From: Mimachlamys varia
Lineage: Eukaryota; Mollusca; Bivalvia; Pectinida; Pectinidae
Assembly (NCBI GenBank): GCA_947623455.1
Contig: OX392538.1
Location: forward strand, 36,502,001 to 36,566,000
Direction of reading: 5' to 3'
DNA length: 64,000 bases
Shown: piece by piece, positions 57,114 to 64,000 of the stretch
Layout of the letters: the number at the start of each line of letters is the position of its first letter
How positions within the stretch are numbered: the stretch's first letter is position 1
The notes under the pieces: generated by a model
Told to the model about the DNA's origin: nothing
Databases searched by the model: none
What the model saw: only the letters and a program-made list of their open reading frames with translations
Position numbers and translations under genes: made by a program

Positions 57114-57273
57114 TTGATGAAGGATGTCGGCCAAAGCTATTTATGAAGCCAAAGGCAAAGAACTCCTAAACAAGTTTCTCAAGGACACAGCCGTAGGTAA
57201 CCGTGTTGCCACGGTAACTGAGGAAGTGACCTGGAGCACGCTGACCCAGGAACATCCATGGCTTTTGTCAGAG
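57114..57273 (+). CDS. ACLY: ACLY coding exon 1
   Basis: Acceptor TTAAATAG, ten bases of 5' UTR, ATG at 57,124, 50 codons, donor GAG|GTGAGTT. The start is fixed by the conserved 'MSAKAI' opening. Confidence 0.96.
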
Positions 57274-60200
57274 GTGAGTTAGTTTTTTCAAGGTCACCAG
57301 AAACAAAGATTCACCATGTTCCAAATTGGAGTGAGATCATCTATTTTTCGGTTCTCATGCTGACAGTTAAAATTTTGGACTTCTCTAAAACTGATGGACT
57401 GATTTCAATCAGATTTTTAAACAAAGACAAACTAAAATAATTGTTAATATTTTTACATCCCAACCAACTTCACCCGCCAGGGTCTTTCACTTGCAACAAT
57501 TGAGACAACCCTAGTTTAGTGCTACATTATAATCTTAACCCACATGCCTCCTAAACCCTACCACTTCATTTACTATATTCAATTTTAAAGGATTCCGTTC
57601 CCACAGAAACATATCTAAACAATAAGCATTTAGACTTGGTACCAAGGTTACACATACTTTCATTGGAAATTCCCCATTTCTGATCTGATTTCATTGTTCT
57701 GATTATTGCTGTTCACAAACCAAAACGGGTCTGGTGGTGCGGTGGAGAGCTTTCACCAAAGTAGCAAGCGTTTGATTCCCCGATCAGAGGTGAAAAGGCT
57801 TTGGCCTGTGACCTTCTCAACCACTCGGGTTTTCTCTGGTTACTTAATTTTCCTCCCTTAATAAGACCCCCTGTGCACTAACATCTGGGTCAACAAGAGT
57901 GATTTAGATAAATTGGATAACTTGTTTCATAATAGTTTTATAATAAAGAATGTATATATTTTAAACCCTAACCATTATTTACAGTTTGAAAACGACCAGG
58001 TAATATAAGCTATAAAGATCCCTGGGTCTCGGTAACGGTGTTTATCACATCACAACAACAGATAGCGATTCTATTGTAGCTTATGATCATGTGACCGTTA
58101 AAAGGCCCATGAACCTTCTGTTACACTTTCATTTCATGATAGAATGATAGAAAATAATGTTGTCAATTAAGATTCTTATTTGCTTAGTGTTATATGAATC
58201 CTTCTAAACTGTTAGTTTAGAATAGAGCTAAGATTTTAAGCTGTGAGTTTAGACTAGAGCTTAGATTCTAAACTGTATACAGGTTTGAACAATTCCTCTG
58301 GATCTAATTTAACTCAATCACCCCCGAAATTTCATAATGAACTATTCCAGCTATTGAATCGGAACAGTTCAAATGTCTCTTTACGGATGAATGTATACTT
58401 ACTTCTTGATCTATTCTAAGCCCAAACTGTGTTGTAAATAAAATGTATCTCCTGCAAAAAATCAAATGACATCAACATTTTTTTAACCCTTTCACCCCTG
58501 TGTCAACTTAGTAGACTCTTCCTTGCAGTGATTTGGGTGAGTTCATTATTGGAGTGAAAGGGTTAATGCATTCTGTCAAAAAATTTAATACTTAAAGATA
58601 CATAATGTTCATCATTTCTAAAATGATAGATATGAAATAGTTTTGTTGGAGTGAAGGGGTTATAAATACCTGTATAAAAAGTAATTCTGTCAAAAATTTG
58701 ATATCAAGATACAATAATTACTATATATAATGTACTATATTTCTGAAAAGATGGATATAAAATAAAACTTGAATATAATGTGCTATTGTGACATTATCAA
58801 TTGCTGTTCAAAAATGTTTGAAATAGTGAAATAAATTCAAATAATGCATAACTACTCTAATCAAAGTGTAAATATAAATAATGAATATTTCAGCAAATAA
58901 TTGTTAGGGTCCTACAACAGACATTTCTATTGCTGACAAACATGTTAATCACTAGCCTACCTAGGCTGAATTAGTTTGTTATTAATAGCAATGTGTGTTC
59001 AACCATAAGAATAAATATCTGCTAAAACATTTATTCTTTAGATATTATTTGTCAAACATTCACACTGATTATTGTTTGAGAGCAAGATAGCCAAAGAAAC
59101 AACTTCCAAAAACATTTACCATATTCAGCCTAATAAGGACTTTGTGTACTAATTACCAAAACACATAAGAGGCCCACTAAATAAAATCATGTACAAGAAA
59201 AAGTTTCTATGTGAATTCTGGGTTGGAAAAAAGACTTAAGATAGTATTAGCAGATGTCAGCGAGCTAGAGGTTTTTTCAGTTTTAATAAGCATGCCCATC
59301 CTTTTTCCCTGAAAAAAGGTGGGGCTGCACTTGTAGGGGCAGGGGCAATTATACGGTGGAAAACAATACACACTTTGAGGAAATCAATTAGAATTGAGGG
59401 GTATAGATTCAAGAACTCTTTTGAGTTCTTGCAGGCCTAGCACCATATACACGAGTAGCCAGACTACCATATAAGGTCTAGACATACTTATATTTTGCCT
59501 TCACCAAGTTGAGAACCCTATGCAGCACAACCTTGTTCCTCCTAACCATGATGTCATGGCACAACTTAGTAATTCAGTTGCATAATCAATTGTAACGAAA
59601 CACTTGTTAAGAGAACCAAGGTTAGTCAACATGTCTATGTAGATGGAATTGGGATTAGAACTGAGTTTTCCCCTTCTGCCAAATTGGTTATTAACTTTTT
59701 AATTATGCCCCCGCCATGAAATGGGGGGGGGGGGGGGCCTATAGTTTTACCCATGTCCGTCCCGTCCCATGGTAATGTAACCAGCTTATTTGAATAACTA
59801 CTGATCTGATTGTCATCAAACTTCGCATATGTAATAAGCATGAAGAACTAATTTCATAAGAGGGGGGGGGGGGGCATTATTATGCCTCACAGACATTTCT
59901 AGTTGTATTATGTTTTGATGTTTGGTGTTAATAAATATGTTGTACATGTGTATAAGGTGCATTACTATTAAAGTGATTTGTCTGACATAAATTAATAGGA
60001 AGTTAAGGAGAATTTTCATTGGTATGTATTTTGCTGCGAAGAATTAACATCCTGAAATGATGACCAGATAGTAGTGGGCATGACCTTCACTTTGACCTTC
60101 TATTATCTTTATCCAATTGTTAAGAACCTGTCTGATATAGTTTTCAGATTCATAAGTAATAAATCATAAAACATGTAGAACTTCCTGTTTCGGTTTCAAA

Positions 60201-60433
60201 AAAGCTTTTTGTTTTCATTTATTGATGAAGGAGGATTCAATACATATCTGGAGATAAGAACATTTGACCTCTAACTAACCTTCGTCTTGTTTTATTTTGT
60301 TTTCTAACAGAAACTTGTCGTAAAGCCAGACCAGTTGATTAAACGTCGCGGGAAGCTCGGACTGATAAAAGCAGGCACAGACCTAGAGGGTGCGAAGGAA
60401 TGGCTCAGTCACAAACTGGGAAAGGACTTCCAG
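57114..60433 (+). CDS. ACLY: ATP-citrate lyase, first two coding exons (gene continues past window)
   Basis: Cytosolic enzyme making acetyl-CoA and oxaloacetate from citrate, CoA and ATP, feeding fatty acid and sterol synthesis and protein acetylation. Coding exons 57,114-57,273 (start codon at 57,124) and 60,311-60,433, both ending in phase 0. The first encodes '[18 protein letters not shown]', a variable stretch and 'HPWLLSE'. The second encodes '[18 protein letters not shown]' and '[15 protein letters not shown]'. These align well with the N-terminus of animal ACLY, the start of its ATP-grasp/CoA-ligase part. Only 91 of roughly 1,100 family residues are present. No third exon was found up to 64,000, so the next intron exceeds 3.5 kb. 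Confidence 0.96.
57727..57908 (+). mobile_element. tRNA-headed SINE, copy 2 (ACLY intron)
   Basis: Same family as 4,683-4,869: A-box-like 'GGTGGTGCGGTGGAGAGC', B-box-like 'CGTTTGATTCCCCGA', body 'GGGTTTTCTCTGGTTACTT', 'CCTCCCTTAATAAGACC', tail 'GTCAACAAGAGTGATTTA'. About 180 bp and more diverged than copy 1. Confidence 0.85.
58313..58393. mobile_element. TTAA-family hairpin MITE, copy 4
   Basis: 'CAATCACCCCCGAAATTTCA', inner 'GAACTATTCCAGC'/'CGGAACAGTTC', right end 'CTTTACGGATGAATG'. In ACLY intron 1. Confidence 0.7.
58483..58566. mobile_element. TTAA-bounded hairpin MITE, copy 5
   Basis: Perfect terminal repeats 'TTAACCCTTTCAC' (left) and 'GTGAAAGGGTTAA' as GAGTGAAAGGGTTAA (right). 84 bp. 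The best example of the piggyBac-like ends. Confidence 0.85.
58570..59690. other. ACLY intron 1, no gene
   Basis: AT-rich intronic sequence without recognisable features. Confidence 0.4.
59693..59900. mobile_element. poly-G dispersed repeat (GCCCCCGCCATGAAATGGGG type)
   Basis: 'AATTATGCCCCCGCCATGAAA' followed by 15 G, then 'CCTATAGTTTTACCCATGTC' + 'CGTCCCGTCCC'. It ends near a second 13-G run and 'CATTATTATGCCTCACAGAC' + 'ATTTCTAGTT'. I recognise this as a repeat type widespread in bivalves, from memory. In ACLY intron 1. Confidence 0.6.
60311..60433 (+). CDS. ACLY: ACLY coding exon 2
   Basis: Acceptor TTTCTAACAG, donor CAG|GTAAAT, 41 codons. Contains the invariant '[16 protein letters not shown]'. 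Confidence 0.97.
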
Positions 60434-61084
60434 GTAAATACACCCAAGTCAAGCTGACAAGACAGGTCCCGGTTATACTTCAGCCTGTGTCCTGGTCATA
60501 AGTGTAGGGCACTATTTTTCAAAGCCTTGTTAGCTTAATAATTCATCATCGTAAATTTTCCAAATTGAGAACAATTCAAAAAGTTTCATAATTTGAGAAT
60601 AATTCAAAAAGTTTCAAGAAAAAAATTCATGGGGAGTCTGACCAGGGTCTCTTAAACTTTAATTTTTGAGGTAGCTCAAAGATGTTATTACCGCAAAAAT
60701 CAAGGACATCGCTGAGAAGCAAAACCTTCGCCATTAGAACTGTAAAATATAACAGTCTCCTGTAAGATGTTGTAACTGCTCAGAATATATAAACACTTTC
60801 AAAATTAGATTAGATGAAATATGGAAAAGTCAGGACTTTTTATATAATTATAAGGCAACAATAACTGGAAATGAACTTTAAACATAAATTGTAGAATACT
60901 GAGTGAGTCCAGTGTAGAGAAACTTATTCTGCTCCTGTACTGGAAAATAAGTATAACTATAACTATTATTAAGTGTAATGTTATTTTTAGGAAAGAGTGA
61001 TTAAAGGGCAAAGCATTTAACATGGTCTTTGTACATGAGGTTGGCAAGCCTTCTGAATGTGTCAGATTGTGACAGTGTCTTACT

Positions 61085-61203
61085 CTTTTATCATGCCTGT
61101 CACGAAATAAATTCTTAATTTCTGATTCCAATTTCTTGTTTGAAACATTTTTGGTAATTTTTAATTTCTGTTTCCAATTTCTTGTTTGAAACATTTTTGA
61201 AAT
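61085..61203. repeat. ~52-bp direct duplication
   Basis: 'TTAATTTCTGATTCCAATTT' + 'CTTGTTTGAAACATTTTTGG' occurs twice head to tail, with small differences. Confidence 0.9.
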
Positions 61204-61204
61204 T

Positions 61205-62060
61205 TGCAGTTTTACAGATATGCATGTATATGTATTAACAGTTTTCTTAATTTAAAAGTTAAAAAATAGCATATAATGATGTCCACATTTTTTAAGGGTT
61301 TCATCTTAGATAACATATACTGACATTTGTTTATCAAGTCTGTATGGGTATAAGCAATTTTTATATTATCACATATTAGCTTAGATTGTAATAACTTCTT
61401 TATTTATGCATTGTAAGTATCAAATTATTATCTACATGTTGTAAAGCACTTTAGAGTAATTTTACAAATTATATAGAGCGCTATATAAATGTTGTATATT
61501 ATTATTATTATTCTGTCTGTATATATATGAAGAAAGCAAGCATATCTTATATAAATAGTGATAGAAATATGTTCAGGAATGAAAAATACAATTTACTATA
61601 AAAGCAAGCTTGATAATAATGGATATTGACAAAAATGACAATATAATGACTGTTACATATATACAGGAAACAGCTGGCATGATGGCTTTTGTTTACAAAT
61701 TTTTCATTCGCGTGCCGGCAGAATTTACCCTTACAGTACTAGTGGTTTACATCAGTCTACCTTTTCAGAAACATATTTTAATGACTTTTGTTTGTGTATT
61801 ATCGGGTCAGATGAATATTAATTATCAAAATTTCATGAGGTCAAGGTCACTTACATTCTGTAATAAATACACGGTAGGGTAAATCTCATTCAAGCTCGTT
61901 GCTGGATCATTAGCGTATCAAGATTCTAGATCGTGAATTATAGATGAAGACAAAGCTATCTCTATTGAAGCGTGTAGTAAAAGTCGTGTTGAACATTGAT
62001 CCAATATAACAATATTTCATTTAACTGTTACTAGATCTAGACTTCCAGGTAAAAAAATAT
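61205..62060. other. ACLY intron 2, no exon seen
   Basis: No sequence resembling the next ACLY segment. The 90-codon open frame at 61,610-61,882 has no family signature. Confidence 0.4.
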
Positions 62061-62068
62061 TTGGAGAG

Positions 62069-62164
62069 TGAACCCTTTCATGACTGTAGACTTAAATAGA
62101 CTTGTGTGTATCAATGCATAGACAAGTATATACTACTCCAGTCACATAAAAGTGAAAGGGTTAA
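62069..62164. mobile_element. TTAA-family hairpin MITE, copy 6
   Basis: 'GAACCCTTTCATGACTGTAG' at the left, 'CATAAAAGTGAAAGGGTTAA' at the right. The left TTAA is mutated. Confidence 0.75.
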
Positions 62165-62283
62165 GATTGTATTTGACTTATTCAGTAACATGTATGTACA
62201 CAATGTCTTAAAGTATCCTTGCCCCACTTCACTGCAGTTACTTCCCTTAATATCAGTTTGGATATAATACTTTCATGGCAAGG

Positions 62284-62390
62284 TAAATCTTTATACAAAC
62301 ACCCCTGAAATTTCACAGTGAACTATTCCAGCTTTTGTATTGGAAGAGTTCAAATGCTCCTGCAGGGGTGATTGATTTAAATGACTTTGT
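62284..62390. mobile_element. TTAA-family hairpin MITE, copy 7
   Basis: 'ACACCCCTGAAATTTCACAG', inner 'GAACTATTCCAGC'/'TTGGAAGAGTTC', 'GCAGGGGTGATTGATTTAAA'. Confidence 0.75.
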
Positions 62391-62454
62391 ATTTGCTGAC
62401 AATAGAATGTTAAAAAACATTTAATAACCTAGAAGGTTTAAATGATTTTTGATT

Positions 62455-62566
62455 TATTTGCGAAGAATTTCTTTGATAGTTTAAAATGTTATTTGACCAG
62501 TTAATTACTTTTTGCGAAGAATTTCTTTGATAGTTTAAAATGTTATTTGACCAGTTAATTACACAT
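62455..62566. repeat. 55-bp direct duplication
   Basis: 'TTGCGAAGAATTTCTTTGAT' + 'AGTTTAAAATGTTATTTGAC' + 'CAGTTAATTAC' occurs twice with no mismatches seen. A very recent duplication. Confidence 0.95.
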
Positions 62567-62689
62567 ATGTATAATTCGCAACGTTTTGACAAGCAAGGAC
62601 CTTGTAGAGAGAGTTTGTAGATTTGACTTCTAATGCACATGGCCTTCGAGGAGACGGAAATGCAGTTATTTTCCCCTGTAATGTAAAAG

Positions 62690-62890
62690 TTTAGGTGTAA
62701 CTTAAAGGTCTGTGTCACAGAACGGAAAGTCTCCATTGATCAAGTCAAGCTGTTCAGAGAACCCCACAATCAGTATCTGGCAGCCAAATACTGTTCGGCC
62801 GAGCAGTGGAATCGGGGGAGTACAGAGATCGTAATTACCAACCATTGTACGGGACCACTGAGCGGATTGATCTTCGGTGGCCAAATAATC
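62690..62890. other. coding-like island, both strands open, unknown
   Basis: About 200 bp with clearly higher G+C than its surroundings and no stop in one frame on each strand. On minus, 'CTPPIPLLGRTVFGCQILIV' then 'LDLINGDFPFCDTDL' and TAA at about 62,702. On plus, 'VSIDQVKLFREPHNQYLAAK' then 'YCSAEQWNRG', with a donor-like GTATGT near 62,893. Neither matches ACLY or a family I recognise. It could be an exon of another gene, a retrocopy or a transposon fragment. Confidence 0.3.
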
Positions 62891-63444
62891 AATGTATGTC
62901 TTGTTAGTGGGCTAAAAAAGGACTTCACTTCTAACTACAATATGTATTTAAATGTCTTCCAAATGTGTTATATCAGCATTTATAAAGATGAAATAAAACC
63001 CAGCACATTATACCAGGGTATCATTGTCTGTTCCAACTTGAATAAGGAAAATATAGCAATTACATCATAAGTTCAATAATCTGTAGTGCCAATTTCTCTA
63101 AAAGTTTTTAAAAAAATCCTGCTACCATATATAGAAAATATGTGCTATATCTATACATATTTTACTGAAAAAATGTATTCCTGCTTAAAAAATTCAACTG
63201 GATTTTAAATCTGTATAGTACGTGTTCATGCCACTTTAACTATGCACATAAGTTTCAAAAAATCTTAAATTCAACATGTATAAGGTATGGATTCCTGCTT
63301 TCATAAGAACAGGCTGCATTTTTGCTGGGGGACCGAGCTTAACTCAACTGTAAGACTATTTGAACTGGTCAGTTGGTACATTTCTTTATTATATAATACT
63401 AGCAAAAGTTATTTGGGATGAGCCGGTGTCATATCATATTTGCA

Positions 63445-63540
63445 AACCCCCTCAAAAAGGTATCCGGATACTTTTTCCCCCATCAAAAAAGTATCCGGGG
63501 ATACCTTTTAACCCATCAAAAAAGTATCCCCCCTATAGTA
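63445..63540. repeat. short tandem repeat, CATCAAAAAAGTATCC unit
   Basis: Three imperfect units of about 25-35 bp containing 'CATCAAAAAAGTATCC' and C-rich spacers. Confidence 0.85.
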
Positions 63541-64000
63541 TTTGTATCCCCTCCTTGCCAAATATTTTTGTTTACAAATGTACTGTTTATATCAGGTAAG
63601 TTGCATGTCAATTGGCCATAGGTTTAAATTTATCATGGCCATGGGTACCTTACTGGTGTCAAGGTGACTAATTACACCTGACAGGTATCGTTACATAACA
63701 GCTAGCCAGTGCTGGGGTAGGCTCAGGTGTCTATATATATATACAGCCACTATATATAGTAGACAATTAGCTGATGATGACCAGGTAAATTAAGTCTATG
63801 TTGTCAGGTGTAATTACACTTTACAATGGATGGGTGTTTACCTGTACAGTTATATATGTAAAATTTGCTGTTGTAAGTGGTAAAACTTATCAAAAGAAGG
63901 ATAATACCAACTTTTACAACAATAGATATAATACATATCTCATTTTCATTATTATTTATGTAATAAGTATATCAGCTAGCTAATAATATAACTTCTGGAT
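63541..64000. other. ACLY intron 2, end of window
   Basis: Noncoding, with a (TA)n-rich stretch at about 63,732-63,762. No ACLY exon 3. Confidence 0.4.

Noticed and set aside
60805..61194. 129-codon minus-strand open frame
   Set aside because: AT-driven composition, includes a 52-bp direct duplication, lies inside an ACLY intron, and shows no domain.
60434..64000. ACLY exon 3 inside the window
   Set aside because: No sequence resembling the next conserved ACLY segment was found in any frame.
1..64000. CRISPR arrays, operons, phage or bacterial mobile elements
   Set aside because: The sequence is a spliced animal genome. Its tandem arrays have no spacer-repeat structure, and no prokaryotic gene organisation is present.

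Overview
This is an AT-rich, repeat-dense, intron-rich animal nuclear sequence. It contains no long open reading frames. Three recognisable genes are spread over many short exons with GT/AG boundaries, and the rest is mostly dispersed repeats, foldback elements, tRNA-headed SINEs and short satellites. The gene sequences are clearly metazoan. The repeat types (tRNA SINEs ending in a 'GTACTCCGG' body, a GTGAGC-ended repeat, a poly-G 'GCCCCCGCC' repeat, and short elements with hammerhead ribozymes) suggest a bivalve mollusc. That assignment is an inference from remembered repeat types and was not searched.

Layout. (1) 1-10.7 kb: no confident gene. It holds two short-period satellites (1.39-1.81 and 5.85-6.74 kb), dispersed repeats, a GC-rich foldback element at 8.1-8.4 kb and one orphan coding-like minus-strand exon (9,358-9,555). 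(2) 10.76-19.09 kb, plus strand: the C-terminal two thirds of an SLC1-family excitatory amino acid transporter (seven exons). Its first exons are not seen and probably lie upstream of the window. (3) 19.1-35.8 kb: gene-poor, with dispersed repeats, a 5S-like fragment and the 3' end of a non-LTR retrotransposon. (4) 35.84-40.35 kb, minus strand: a complete SUMO1-type gene (five exons, 106 codons), a well-formed 114-nt optional exon in its last intron, and a likely promoter around 40.35-40.7 kb. (5) 40.7-57.1 kb: repeats, SINEs and simple sequence, with a possible untranslated first exon near 53.0 kb. (6) 57.12-60.43 kb, plus strand: the first two coding exons of ATP-citrate lyase, which continues beyond the window end.

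The three genes have unrelated jobs: glutamate uptake at the plasma membrane, protein modification by SUMO, and cytosolic acetyl-CoA production. They do not form a functional cluster.

Most interesting points: five dispersed copies of a ~150-bp element carry a type I hammerhead ribozyme, one with an intact core and another with a compensating base-pair change in stem III; the transporter gene has its exon end and splice donor present three times in a 78-bp tandem triplication; the SUMO gene carries a possible in-frame cassette exon; a 30-bp perfect hairpin is inserted in one copy of a dispersed repeat; and a 62-bp minisatellite is built from the A-box part of a tRNA-derived SINE.
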